This document shows, one piece after another, positions 13,301-24,778 of a stretch of DNA of 64,000 nucleotides. The DNA is taken from positions 9,512,715 to 9,576,714 of the forward strand of contig NC_049996.1 of assembly GCF_000003815.2 (NCBI RefSeq), given 5' to 3'. This DNA is from Branchiostoma floridae. Taxonomy: Eukaryota > Chordata > Leptocardii > Amphioxiformes > Branchiostomatidae. Every line of letters begins with the position of its first letter. Position 1 is the first letter of the stretch. Under the pieces are notes generated by a model. The model saw only the letters and a list, made by a program, of their open reading frames with translations, did no database searches and was not told where the DNA came from. A program made the position numbers and the translations under genes.

Positions 13301-15802
13301 CAACAGCAATCTTGAATTTCTTTTGGTGACCTACAACTCGTGTAAAAGTGTGAGGAACCGTTGCATAATAGCCCGGATCTACGGCTGAATGGGTCAAATT
13401 GAACGTACGCCGCCATTTTCCCGCCATTTTTAATGCTACGGCCAGCAGTAAAGTTTTACGTCATAGCGGTTGTGACGGACCAAAATTAAATGAAAATTCT
13501 TGTCAGTATACGCCCATTTTCTCATGACTTTTTGTATGCTCGTGCAGATTTTTGTTTTGTGCAACTACTAACAGGAAAGAAAGGAACAAAAGAGGATGAA
13601 TAAAGGTACATAGCGGCAGTTAATTGTGCCGTGTTTCGTTCGACCGGTATAGTGCACCCCCTTCCAACCACGCGCCCGTTCTCCGTGCAATTCCGCGGTG
13701 TGTTCCAATTACGATATTATGTTTTTAGCAGGACCAGAGAGACAAAATAATTTACACAGAAGAAGTGGCAAAGGTAAGCTGTAACAGCAACATGTAACTG
13801 GAGAAAATGATGCGTTGATCATTTGCCAAATTAGCATTGCTTGAGAAATTGCAGTAAACCGACCGGTATTATGCCAATGGATGTTATTTGTTTATTTTAG
13901 GTTATAACAATCAGTAAAGGGGAGAGCAAAATGCCCAAATGACCTTTACATGTTGTCCTCCCGCACAAAAAACATCAACTACACAATAACATTGCAATAA
14001 CAACGCATATCAAATAGCTAGGCATAATCTGAATATTGATATTTAAACCCGACCAGTCTTTTATTAAAAGCTGATTTTTTCCTTTTGTTTGACCTTGCAG
14101 ATTGCCAGGCTGACTTGGTGGACCCGACACAGCACCGTGGAGTATCTGCAGGAAAGCGCAGAAGCAGGAGATACAGATTCAGAAGCTCCCAGCCCACCCA
14201 TGGAACTATCAGCACTAAACGGAACCGGTCACAGCAAATCAAGTACCTCACAGGACACGTCAGAAATCGGTAATGCCAACCAACCTACTGTGGCAATAAG
14301 AACAGATGTAAACGTGGTAAAAAATGATGGTGAGAAAAAGTTCAGATTTTTGCACAACTGCAATGCTGAGCTTTGCATGATGCATTCTTGCAGCAGCTTG
14401 CAGAGGAAAGTGCACCTACTTCAGCCTGTTTTAGAAGCACACTGCTGCTTATTGAGGAAGCAGAGATGCATGTGTGTGTGGCAGGTTTTATGGTGAAAAA
14501 TGTCAGATATTTTGCACAACTCCAATGCTGAACTTAGCAGGTATTCATGCAGATACATATGAAAGTTCTGTTCTAGAAACACACTGCTGCACAAGAAGGA
14601 AGCAGAAATGCATGTGCATGACAGGTTTTATGCCTTGGTGCCGAATAAAAAAAACATCTTTACATCTTTACAATTGCTGTCCCTGGTGCTGAATAACATT
14701 CTCATTTACATAGATTTTGACATTCTCATTTACACAACTTTCCTCAGTGACATCTTTACTGTCATACCTGTCCCTGGTGCTAAATCACATTCACATTCAG
14801 ACTGGGACAGCTTTCCTTTGAGTGTCATCATACTCATTTTAACACAGCTTTCCAAGGTGTGACATTTTTGCTGGCTCTGTAGCTATCACATATGCTGCAT
14901 GTTTACTGTCATTGCTGTTCTTAGTGCTGAATGACATTCACATCTACATTGGCACAGCTTTCCTGGGTGACACCTTCAGTGCCATGACTGTCCCTGGTGC
15001 TGAATGACATTCACACAAACATAACCATTTCTATGTGTGGCATCTTTAATGCGATAACTGTCCTTGGTGCTGAATCGGATTTACTCAGCTTTCTTATGTG
15101 TAGTATTTCTACTGCCATTGCTGTCCTGCACACCAACATAATCATTGCTATGCTTGGCATAACTGTCCTTGGTGCTGAATGACTTTCTCACCAGCACAGC
15201 TTTTCTTTGTGTAGCATCTTTACTGTCATGACTCCCTGGTGCTGAAAAAATATCGCAATGTCTACTTTGAAATTGACAAATTACACTTTTGCTTTACACT
15301 GAATGTAGTTTAGGATGAAAGAAATGAGGTCAGTCCGTACCTAGATTTCCCTCCCTATCACAGCAACATTTTATACGGTTTTTGAGATTAGTTTTGCTAA
15401 CTCTCTCTTTAGAAAGAAAAGGATGTATGACAGTTTCACCTGGCTATTCTTGTCAGGGTAGACTAGCACTGAACATAGAGACGTCCACTCTGTAATGGTG
15501 TCTTGGCATGATTGTCTCTGTCGCACCCTATGTCACCCTCCATCCAGTTCCACAGTGCATTGCAGAATTTTCTTTTGCAGACCTTCTACAAACCTAAAGT
15601 TTTTTGTTTCCTTTTCCCAGGTCCATGGTATAGAAGATTATGGAGGGCCATGCTTGGACTTGAAGAGAGCACAACGAGCAGGGAAGGCAAACCCAGCAAC
15701 AAGCATGTGCTAAACGAGACCAGGAGAGACCAAATCATGTTGAACATTGCTGCAGCCACTGCCTGTGTCACTGTGTCTATTCTGTGGATATATTACAGAT
15801 AG
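5085..15802 (+). CDS. SLC5A9-like: Sodium/sugar cotransporter, SLC5A (SGLT) family, 15 exons, complete
   Basis: Exons: 5085-5228, 5682-5753, 6262-6366, 6834-6893, 7398-7502, 7974-8079, 8521-8601, 9165-9373, 9925-10060, 10478-10585, 11274-11424, 11880-12048, 12604-12816, 14101-14269, 15621-15802. All have GT-AG borders and compatible phases, giving 669 residues; human SGLT1 is 664 residues, also 15 exons (from memory). The protein should be a plasma-membrane LeuT-fold carrier with 14 helices that couples Na+ to sugar uptake. Visible hallmarks: '[13 protein letters not shown]' (residues 80-92), 'GFEWN' (103-107), 'LWYWCADQ' (287-294), '[13 protein letters not shown]' and 'QLFIYIQ' (450-456). 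Q456, Y289/W290, N81, H86 and E105 match the SGLT1 sugar-site residues Q457, Y290/W291, N78, H83 and E102. A Glu replaces the Gly before the His (GSGHF to GSEHF). The extracellular Cys-rich loop (GCADP..CQQVC) and 'RLTWWTR' recall SGLT4/SLC5A9. A final hydrophobic helix precedes the stop. The substrate is not decidable from sequence. Confidence 0.95.
7205..7377 (+). mobile_element. tRNA-derived SINE in intron 4
   Basis: A polymerase III A-box-like sequence (TGTAGCTCAACTGG, 7210-7223) is followed by B-box-like TAGTTCAATCC (7314-7324) and a terminal CAA/ACAACA-rich tail (about 7345-7377). Tail plus tRNA-like head is the usual SINE layout. A second GGTTCC B-box-like stretch occurs near 7249, so the head may be composite. 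It lies in the sense direction within the SLC5A intron. Confidence 0.6.
10736..10992. mobile_element. MITE with inverted termini and 9-bp target duplication (intron 10)
   Basis: The termini are perfect inverted repeats, GGTCTGCCTAAA (10737-10748) and TTTAGGCAGACC (10980-10991). Further inside, ACTCTAATATGCAGTGTATATG pairs with its complement near 10938-10962. The element is flanked by CCAAAGAAG on both sides (10727-10735 and 10993-11001). A 9-bp duplication would fit a Mutator-like element; an 8-bp reading would fit hAT. There is no coding capacity. Confidence 0.8.
12998..13886. mobile_element. 889-bp element with 26-bp terminal inverted repeats (intron 13)
   Basis: TAACATGCATTGGCATAATA at 12998 (arm to 13023, ending CCGGTC) is the inverse of the segment 13861-13886 with one mismatch. 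A nested pair, TATACCGGTCGA near 13031 and TCGACCGGTATA near 13640, lies inside. No open frame with transposase features is present, so this is probably a non-autonomous DNA transposon. I could not settle the target-site duplication. Confidence 0.65.
14677..15246 (+). repeat. Degenerate tandem repeat, GTGCTGAATGACATTC type (intron 14)
   Basis: About seven diverged copies carry the core CTGTCCCTGGTGCTGAATGA, followed by CATTCAC, CACAGCTTTCCT and CATCTTTACTGTCATGA segments. A single further copy is in intron 12 (about 12470-12525). Inverse copies lie at 9597-9620 and 40280-40395, and a closely related core forms the large minisatellite at 31.9-33.3 kb. Confidence 0.75.
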
Positions 15803-16079
15803 ATATAGGGCCATTTCTGGACAGTGGTACTGAGATCATTGCAGTTTCCCTATATTGCTTTTTGATTTTGCAATCCCTTGGGAAACCACCAGTACTGAAA
15901 ATCTACTGTTAAGTACTGGCCGACTACTGTTTAGTACTGAAAAATCTACTGTCTATCTACTGAATAGTAACTATCTAGTACTGTCAATATCTACTAATTA
16001 TTCACACTTTATGCAAATTTCCAGTACTGACGTAGTAGAAAAACAGTAAATACTCAGTGGAAAATCAGTAAATGATCAG

Positions 16080-16440
16080 TAGATACTTATTGGGGAAACA
16101 GTAGATGACTACTAAATATCTACTGACACACAGTAGATGACTACTAAATATCTACTGACACACAGTAGATGACTACTAAATATCTACTGACACACAGTAG
16201 ATGACTACTAAATATCTACTGACACATAGTAGATGACTACTAAATATCTACTGACACACAGTAGATGACTACTAAATATCTACTGACACACAGTAAATGA
16301 CTACTAAATATCTACTGACACATAGTAGATGACTACTAAATATCTACTGACACACAGTAGATGACTACTAAATATCCACTGACACATAGTAAATATCTAC
16401 TGACACTGACTACGAAATATCTACTGACACACAGTAAATC
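16080..16440 (+). repeat. 32-bp tandem array, about 10 copies, self-complementary unit
   Basis: The unit contains ATCTACTG-ACACA-CAGTAGAT, an 8-bp perfect stem with a 5-base loop, joined by GACTACTAAAT. Copies are nearly identical through about 16370 and then degrade. Confidence 0.9.
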
Positions 16441-16834
16441 CAAGAATTGTAAACAATATGACCCTCAAGCATTCATGGAGAACACAGAACATGTGCAAGT
16501 ACTCAGCACAAAAGCAGAAAATGGACATTAGCAGTAATTACATCATTTAACTTAAGAAGTAATTTCTTATCAAGTGTTACATGTATGCACATTGATAAGA
16601 TCCTAAGTATAATGTTCAAATAATCCATGCTTGATACAATATCAAATTGACTTTGGCTTAGAGAATGGGGGGTAAACACTCAGTCAATCATTTTACTCTC
16701 TCTGATACATGCTCAGTTGCATTTACTATTCACATTTAACATACCGTTTCACTCAGTATGCTGTGCCTTGTTCAATGTATAAATTTGTCTAAATAACTGC
16801 AGTTACAGTATATGAACAACGAAGGTCATTCTGG

Positions 16835-17370
16835 GGGAGGGGGGCAGAAGTAGACTCATAAATTGTTGCAGCCGGTAATTGGACGATGATACATGTAATT
16901 ATAAATTTGTTGAAACAATCAATGTCTGATTCAATTAACACTGGCTGGGGAGGGGGTATAAACTTTGAACTGGTGAAACAGAACCTGGGCACCAACCAGG
17001 TGCAGAAGCTGCCTGTCACATCTAACAATTCTCACCAACCTGGAGACACTCTCTGCAACAACCTGCTCAAGGTCAGGCATGCATGGGGGAGGGGGGCAGA
17101 AGTGGACTCATTGTTACAGTATATGGACTTCAAGGTCATTCTGGGGGGAGGGGGGCAGAAGTGGACTCATTGTTACTGTGTATGAACTTCAAGGTCACTC
17201 TGAGCATCCCCTCTTTCAACCTCCTTGCTCTGAGGGGAGGGGGTGGGTGGGCAGAAGTAGTCTCATTGTTACAGTATATGTTACATGTCATGTATCAATT
17301 TGTCCAAACAATCATTAATTAATGTCTGATTTCAATTGACACTGGCTGGGGAGGGGGGGGGGATATTAAA
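16835..17370 (+). repeat. G-rich repeated units inside the foldback element
   Basis: Four to five copies of a segment containing GGGGGAGGGGGGCAGAAGT, then GGACTCATTGTTACAGTATATG and TTCAAGGTCA, occur at about 16835, 17085, 17142 and 17230. A longer segment ending in ACTGGCTGGGGAGGGGG is also duplicated (about 16900-16970 and 17300-17380). The G runs could form quadruplexes. Confidence 0.7.
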
Positions 17371-17942
17371 CTTTGAAGTAACTTTTTTGCTAAATTTTCC
17401 TACCTTTATGTTTTGCTATAATCTTCACAGCATCTCCTTTTCATTTTTACCATAATCTTCATTACCATTAACTTCAAAACTGTCTTGGAGTTTTTATAAA
17501 GTTTACACACAGAGAGACAAGCAGACATCTTACCCTGGCTGGCTCCATCTCCAAAATGGAGCCAAAATGAAACTGACATTTGAAGTACAAATGGACCAAT
17601 CACAGATTGACAATTTAAAGACTGTGATTGGTCAAAAGATGTCAGTAGATGTCCAGTAGTGATCTGATTGGTCGATAACTCAGTAGATGGCCAGTAGTTG
17701 AACAGTAGATGTCAGTAGTGATCTGATTGGTCAAACTAATCAGTAGATGGCAAGTAGTAGAACAGTAGAATTTTAGTACTGTTCTGACAGTAAAAGAACA
17801 GTAGATATAGGCGTAGTACTTGTCAGTAGTGGTTCAGTAGGACAGTAGAAGTCGATTTACTGAAAATCTACTAAAATTCTACTGTTAGTAGTCAATCAGT
17901 ACTTAACAGTAGAGTTTCAGTACTGGTGGTTTGCCAAGGGAT

Positions 17943-18652
17943 ACTAAAGGGATAGCATTAGGAGCTATGTTATGCCTTAGTTCAAAACCGGGGCCTGGCC
18001 TTTCTTATGCTACAATGAGTAGGATATGGAAAAGGACAAAACTCATAAAACAAAAATAATTTGTCATGAACACAAGTTGTGCATGTTTCTGGGTTGGAAA
18101 TGTGACCTAAATCAAGGAGGTTGTTGTGGTCCTTTTTTCGACCTCCTTGCCTAAATTAATCAGTGTGGGGTGTATCATATACGGGTAATGCATATTTGAA
18201 TAATACTTTCATTGGTATATCAAACGTGATGCAATGAGATAATACTGCTTCTGAGCTGTAAGACCTTTTGTATGATTTTGTTCAGTTATAAAATGTAACA
18301 TTCAATATTATTCTATTTCTATTTTTCCTTTTGTTCGAGATGTTGTACAAGCTGGCAATAGAAATATTCTTTACAATTTTACATTTTGTGGAAATTCTTG
18401 CAATCTAAAGTCGTTTTTCATGCAATGTTTGACTTGAAGCTCCCTAATTCTCTCTGAGACCAAAGTGAGCTTACCGTAGCAGTGATACTTGTCATATACA
18501 AACAACAATAAAGACAACAGAATTCTTTTTGATATAAGCATTCTGATTACATGTTTTCTGGTTTAAGATACTCTAAATAGGTTCTACAAGTCTGACACTT
18601 ACATAATCTCTATTCCATAATCAAACATTATTTTGTTCATGAAAGAATGGTG
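17943..18652. other. Intergenic spacer
   Basis: Contains a small inverted repeat (CAAGGAGGTTG ... CGACCTCCTTG, about 18114-18160) and a plus-strand AATAAA near 18507. Nothing else supportable. Confidence 0.4.
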
Positions 18653-18978
18653 TTTGCATCGCAAAGTCTTTTTTCACTTCCGAGCAAGGCTTTAAAATCA
18701 CGTTCATACAAGAATTACACTACTCATTCAAGTTTGGCGGAAACAGAAGGTGTGTTTTATTCATAAAGCTCGGGCAATCCGCCCGAGACTTAGGAAAAAT
18801 ACAACCATGAGAATCAACGGTATAACGTAAAAGCTTAGGTACTTCTGTAAACCCATATAAAGAAATAATGGAATATTTCAACTTCTTTACAAATCTAATA
18901 CTTTCGATCATCGACTTAACAGCCTCGAACCATGACATGGGAAATATTTTGGAGAGTCAATTCTTCATAAATTTAGCC
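18653..18978 (+). repeat. 326-bp repeat, copy 1 (identical to 23021-23346)
   Basis: As read by eye, the two copies agree at every base from TTTGCATCGCAAAG to ATAAATTTAGCC and diverge abruptly on both sides. A 19-base hairpin, CTCGGGC-AATCC-GCCCGAG, is at 18769-18787. A 72-codon minus-strand open frame is present in both copies but has no recognisable features. Confidence 0.9.
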
Positions 18979-19830
18979 TCCATCCCAATACCAGCAGGTA
19001 ACACCTTGAATAAGAAACCTCACTACAAGAAAGCGGAAATGTAGCAACGGGGTTGAAGGCTAGTAGCTCTTCGTACAATTTTACCTAATGACGAGAGACC
19101 TTAAAGTACGTTACAATCATGGCAAGACTCTTCCTAAACACAAGCCCTAGTAAAGTCATGATTTAACAACCTGTTACGACTGTGACTATTCATCCATACA
19201 AACTTGCCATTGTGATAACCTTACAACACGTTACTATGGCATTCATCCTAATCGCAAACTTAAACATCGGTATATCCTCATCCAACATATTATATCTGTA
19301 ACAATTCGCAAATAGAGCTGTAACATGGGACAACCCTATAAATCGTTATATATTTCTAAATACGACATGTCACATCATCGCGACTAATATAAGCAGCAAT
19401 GAAAGCTTAAATTAGGCTAACTGGTTAAAACTCATCAGAAATCAGTAATATAATAGCAACAAAACTTCTCACACCTAACAGTATCATAAACAAATGCGTT
19501 AATACAGAAAGTTTACACGTATTAACCTTCTAAGAATGAAATATCAAGACACTGCAAGTAAGAGAGTCTACAGGCACTTCGCGGCTCATCAATCCGGGTT
19601 GGCTGGAACAGTGAAGTTCGACGAGCTGGATGTCGGATCGATGTTGGATGAACAGGTGCTTGGGCAATCCGCCCAAGTGAAGAGCGGGAGGTGGCAGACA
19701 AACGTTTAGTCGAAGAACTGGATGTCCCAGCCAAAGTGAACTTGGGTGCTGTATGCTGTATGAAAAGACGCTTGGGCAGTCCGCTAACGTGAGTCTAACA
19801 GAAGCAAATACCACAGACTCAGTGAGTTAA
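18979..19830 (+). repeat. Element downstream of repeat copy 1, with hairpin units
   Basis: No gene is seen. Near the right end a roughly 110-bp unit is repeated about twice. Each unit has a GCTTGGGCAATCCGC-type site (19659-19677, a 7-bp stem) and a decayed one at about 19771. This links the segment with the element at 22.8-25.0 kb. Confidence 0.45.
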
Positions 19831-21755
19831 AGACACTTTTCATCCTTCTGCGCCCAATTGACTAGTCCACCAACTTTGACGTGCTGTAGAAAGTTACTGG
19901 GCTGGTATTTTTCTAAATTTTCAAGTGGAGCTACTGACCAATAGTATATTTTCAGACTATATGTATTACCTAAAGACTCACTGATATTAAGATATAAATA
20001 TAATAAGCACAACTAGATTTTAGACCTTCTAGGCCCTTGGCACAACATCCCAGAACATATTTTTTGACACAAATGCGGTATGTATATTTTCAGCAAAGAG
20101 CACTCTATAATGTTTAGGTGGTTCCAGCCCCACTAGTATGATTATAGCAGAGATATACTTTAATATGTTCAAAGTATTTTTAAGAATATGGCCAATGTGA
20201 AATATTCACGGCAGCCTGACAGGGAAGTTGGAATATGCACACCCACAGGACAAATTGAAGGTTTAAAGTACAACTTGTCTGCTTACCCGACATGTCCTTT
20301 GGGACAAATAAAAACATTGCATATGGTTGCGCCTTTAAGAAAAAGATAACATGACGAAATTGCAACTTTTGGCCATTCCAAACATGAAATGTGATCTCTT
20401 TGTTTGTATAAAGTGACAATATGGCCAATAAATTTGTTGACTTCCCTGACAGGGTGAGTTCCAGCTTGTCACACCTCAGCTTGGGTTCCGTTGTTCAATA
20501 ATAAACAAACTATTTGAAATAGATTGATAATGTATATACTGCCATATATTTGTCTGATTTGTTAATCATTCTACTATGCACTAGCTTTACATTGCAGTTA
20601 TGCTGAATGTCCTTCTCATTCCAACAATGTACAATTATTAACCTAACAATAATTTTTGAGCATACTGGCCTGGAAAAAGAAATAATACAGGTACATTATG
20701 ATACATGTAACATTACTAGTTTAAAAGCAATGAGTTTAAAATAATCAGCCTCCTTCTTTGGGGGAAACATGGTCAATTTTTTGGGGTATTTTCTTGACTT
20801 CAGAAACTGAAAGATTAAAGCATTTTTTCTTATTGTAGATTAAAGAAAGAAAAAAAAAAAATGCAGAGAAACAGTAGCACCAAGGAATCTTGTAATTAGT
20901 CTGGTGGATAGCAACGGAAGTAATACTTTCTTGAAAATTCTGAAGATTTCAGTTTGAAACAATTTCTTCTTCTGGTGGATCTGACCTGGAACATTAGCTG
21001 AAAGTATATGTATCATTTTCCTACAACAGTGACATCAATCTCTGAAAAAAAAAAAGGGGGGGGGGTTAGTTAGCTCTGGTAAGACTCGGGAAGATTGGGG
21101 CATTTATTTGAGAACAGTTTCTTGTTTTAGTCAGTCGAAATCAGATTATGCCCAAACTGGTCCCAGCGTATAAATGGTTGGATACGAGCGACTGAAGCTG
21201 GGCAATGTATTAAGTCAGCTGTACTGTATCATTTTCAAAGTTATTTGTACTTATGATGACAGCATGATTCAGACAGTGGCATTCAGAATATTTCTAACAC
21301 ACTGGAAACACTACACCCAATACACGCCCTGCTTGCCTTCCCAGACAGTACCCCTACATGGTGCCAAGTAATGTCTTACCTGGCCAGGCGGTACACTAGG
21401 TGTGTGTGGGGGGAGCTATTATCGAATAATGGGTGAAATCCTGGGAAACTTGGGGTCAAAGGTGGTTGCTATGTGTTGCTAGCGGAGCCAACAACCACTT
21501 TGCTGGGGGTCTTCAAAGTGACTTAACCCTCTGAGGAGCAGCGTAGGGGTCCAGCGTTGCTTCCCTGTAGAAAATGGGGCAAACTGGGCGCGTGATGAAT
21601 AGCTGCAGTTACAAAACAAATGAACAGATTTGCAATAAAACATATAAACTGCAAATGCACAAGGTAACAATACGTACTGAAACATTTTATGCGCATATCT
21701 AAATAGTGACTAGGTTTCGCACTTCAACGGCCATATATTTGGCGTATATGATCCT
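19831..21755. other. Intergenic, no gene recognised
   Basis: AT-rich sequence with a poly-A then poly-G run near 21043-21065. Short open frames are present, but none has splice partners or domain features. Confidence 0.4.
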
Positions 21756-22280
21756 GACAATGAAGGGCATTATAGCGCAGCACTAAGCAACATTACAAAA
21801 TAGCAAGGCAACCCTATTTACTATCATTGGAAATGGGAACAGAATTCTAAATACACCTCCGTACATTGAAGGACATTATAGTATAGCACTAAGGAATATT
21901 ACAACATAGCAGAGCAACCCCATTTACTACCACTGGAAATGGGAACAGAATTCTTAATACACCTCCGTACAATGAAGGACAGTATAGCACAGCACCAAGC
22001 AATATTACAACATAACAGAGCAACCCCATTTACTATCATTGGAAATGGGAGCAGAGTTCTAAACACCTCCGAACAATGGAGGGCAGTATAGCACAGCCTT
22101 AAGCAATATTACAACATAGCAGAGCAACCCCATTTACTACCACTGGAAATGGGAACAGAATTCTTAATACACATCAGTACAATGAAGGACAGTACAGCGC
22201 AGCAATGAGTAATGTCATAGCATGTCAGAAATAGCGTAGCAATGGTCAATATTGGGAAATGCGAACAGAGTTCTTAAGAA
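21756..22280 (+). repeat. About 106-bp tandem satellite, five copies
   Basis: The phrase GTACAATGAAGGACA recurs at about 21756, 21861, 21967, 22071 and 22177. Each copy also carries TTACAACATAGCAGAGCAAC and CACTGGAAATGGGAACAGAA. Partial CACTGGAATGGGAACAGAA pieces follow at about 22431 and 22480. Confidence 0.85.
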
Positions 22281-22794
22281 GATTTAGAAAGGCGAATTTA
22301 GTCCTTGCACCTAAGAGAATAGTAACAGAAAACATGGGAGCACATAAGGCCGGAACACGACCTGGAATTTCATGTCTATGCTAGCCAACGGATGGCGGGG
22401 CTGCCTAGACTGGTGCTACATACCACTGGAATGGGAACAGAAAACAACAAGCCACGAATTTTTCCCAATACTACCACTGGAATGGGAACAGAACACAAAA
22501 AGCCTCATGTGAAACATTGATACAGGTAATTCCTGATGCAATCATGATAAACACAAGGCAAAATATATGGTGATGAGAAAACATTTCAAGTTGAATGTAA
22601 AAGTAATCGGATATGCCAATGCTAAGCCAAGCGCCTGGAACATCGGTAAACATTGAATAAATACACAACAGGGTTGAATGTGCATCCACCTACAAGAAAG
22701 GAGTTGTAAATAAGGATCAGAAAAAAGGGGGGTAAGCAGAATGATATCAGGACAATGATGCTATCAATGGTGAAAGAATGGGGCGGTGGGAGGG

Positions 22795-23022
22795 AAAAAA
22801 TCGCAGGAGATCTCAAGAAGACGAACCTTCCGACAGCGTGGTTGAGTTTTTCTGCCACGAGGTTAACTGGCTCTCCCAGCTCCGCGTGCTCGGAGCGTGA
22901 TCATGAATATTCAAAAGCATGTGCGAGTAAACCACGGAAGCTCATGAATATTAAGTAGTGCAAGTCTCGCAACGTTTTGGCGCCAAAATCCCCAGCCTTG
23001 CTCGGGCCGTTCAAAATCAATT
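22795..23022 (+). repeat. 228-bp direct repeat, left copy
   Basis: Runs from AAAAAATCGCAGGAG to CAAAATCAATT. It contains the palindrome TTTTGGCGCCAAAA (about 22976-22989), which matches the E2F site consensus, and two ATTCATGA words. Its end CAGCCTTGCTCGG pairs with CCGAGCAAGGCT just inside the interior, so a 12-bp stem spans the junction. Confidence 0.9.
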
Positions 23023-23346
23023 TGCATCGCAAAGTCTTTTTTCACTTCCGAGCAAGGCTTTAAAATCACGTTCATACAAGAATTACACTACTCATTCAAG
23101 TTTGGCGGAAACAGAAGGTGTGTTTTATTCATAAAGCTCGGGCAATCCGCCCGAGACTTAGGAAAAATACAACCATGAGAATCAACGGTATAACGTAAAA
23201 GCTTAGGTACTTCTGTAAACCCATATAAAGAAATAATGGAATATTTCAACTTCTTTACAAATCTAATACTTTCGATCATCGACTTAACAGCCTCGAACCA
23301 TGACATGGGAAATATTTTGGAGAGTCAATTCTTCATAAATTTAGCC
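23021..23346 (+). repeat. 326-bp repeat, copy 2
   Basis: Identical to 18653-18978. Here it directly abuts, with a 2-base overlap, the 228-bp direct repeat, which copy 1 lacks. Confidence 0.9.
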
Positions 23347-23829
23347 ACCAAAACCCGCTATGTGCGGGGCAAAAAGATCCACAGCCGTAACAAGGCGCCA
23401 AAACAGAGCGACATGCGACGGGCCCGTACAGAACTGGCGGATATGATTACGCCACATGTCATGGATGTTAAAATGCTGCTTATTTGAAAATAAAATCCTC
23501 AATGCGGTAAATTGTGAGATAGACACATTTTGAAAAGGGATGCATGAGGCATATAACCAGTTTTGATCACAAGTATGTCTTAAAGATCGCAGCTACCCAC
23601 CGTGTGGATCCGTTGTTGCAAAATAGAATGGTAATAAATAAACAATGTAACGTTACGTCAAGATGAACTAAATAAGGGGACTAAACATTCTTGAGAGGGG
23701 AATAAACAGACCAATATGCAAGTACACGAAAAAACAAACTAGGAAAAGGTGAATTTAATAGATTACCAGCTGTGTTATGTGACGAGAGTTTTCCCCCTGG
23801 TTGAAAAAACCACTACTAAAAGCTAACGA

Positions 23830-24120
23830 TAACAGTTCTGCAAATTGGGCGGCAATCCGCCGCCGGGTCCCAGATATTTAAAAACACTAATTGACTAGCG
23901 ATCAGCTAAAGTTTGGCATGTTGGACGTCACTCCGTCGTGTCCAAGTATTTCAAAACACTACCCAACTGGCGAAAGGCTAACATATTTACATAATGGACG
24001 GCAATCCGCCTGGTTCTGAATATTTCAACACTAGCCAGCTAGTAAAACTAAGGGTTTGCTCGTCATGCTGGACGGCAATCCGCCGATTTCCAGATATTTT
24101 TAAAAATTTTGACCTGATTT
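23830..24120 (+). repeat. Approximately 75-bp tandem units carrying GGCAATCCGCC hairpins
   Basis: About 3.5 diverged units share AGATATTTnAAAACACTA, AGCTAAnG and TTGGACGGCAATCCGCC. Hairpin centres are at about 23856, 24004 and 24079, with a decayed one near 23935. Related hairpins lie outside the array at 24217-24234 and 24450-24466. Confidence 0.65.
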
Positions 24121-24778
24121 CAAAGCGGCCACACTAAGGGCTTCCCGTATATTCTTGTTACAGTAGTAGATGGAATTCCCGTAGTTTCACAAATGGAGAA
24201 CGTCGTAATCAAAGTAGGCGGCATAATTACCGCCACGGAACCGTAAAAAACACGGAAACCGTTCGCCTGTCACGTGGAGTTGTATGGTAGGATGGAATCT
24301 CGGCAACTCGCCAGCTATTGTCGGCCGCATTTTGGGCTTATGTGAATCAAAAGTTATTGACAACCCGTAGGTGTTGTATATCATACAAAATAAAACTGGA
24401 AATGTTACAGAATGAACGTCGCGACGCCAGGATTGGTTCATGAGGGGATCTCGGCAGCCCGCCGAGTTGAAACAACGTTACAAAAATTCTGTAAAGCGTG
24501 GCAAAAATGTAGAGCCTGGGTTCCCAAGGCGAAAGGGCCCGACTCGAAGTAGACATTTAATGAGACGAAGCACGTCAATGAATAAGGCTTCACAAAGAAC
24601 AAACGCGTCCGACGTCTAAGTTCAAATAGAAGTAACGGTTATGAATATGGTAAATAGGATAGTCCCGAGACGACAATCAAGAAACCAACCGGGGATCACA
24701 AAGAAGGCTTCCAACGCCGAAGCCATCATAGAAAGGACTTACCGGGAACTATAGGGAGCAGGCGGAAAAACATTTGCA

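Larger units (their letters stand above)
15873..17942. mobile_element. 2.07-kb foldback element with 46-bp inverted termini
   Basis: The left arm 15873-15918 begins ATCCCTTGGGAAACCACCAG. The right arm 17897-17942 is its inverse with two mismatches over 46 bp. Both arms continue into sequence dense in CTACTG/CAGTAG words. Inside are a 32-bp tandem array (16080-16440) and G-rich units (16835-17370). No protein is encoded. The element starts 70 bp after the SLC5A stop codon, so it may form part of that gene's 3' untranslated region. Flanking bases do not show a clear duplication. Confidence 0.75.

Noticed and set aside
16080-16440. CRISPR-like array
   Set aside because: Units are contiguous with no variable spacers, and the window is clearly eukaryotic.
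18720-18938. 72-codon minus-strand frame, repeated identically at 23088-23306
   Set aside because: Identity reflects the duplicated 326-bp DNA, and the peptide has no family features. The hairpin lies across it.
22960-23022. TGGCGCC as a tRNA primer-binding site
   Set aside because: It lies inside the repeated 228 bp, present in both copies, rather than just after the left repeat.
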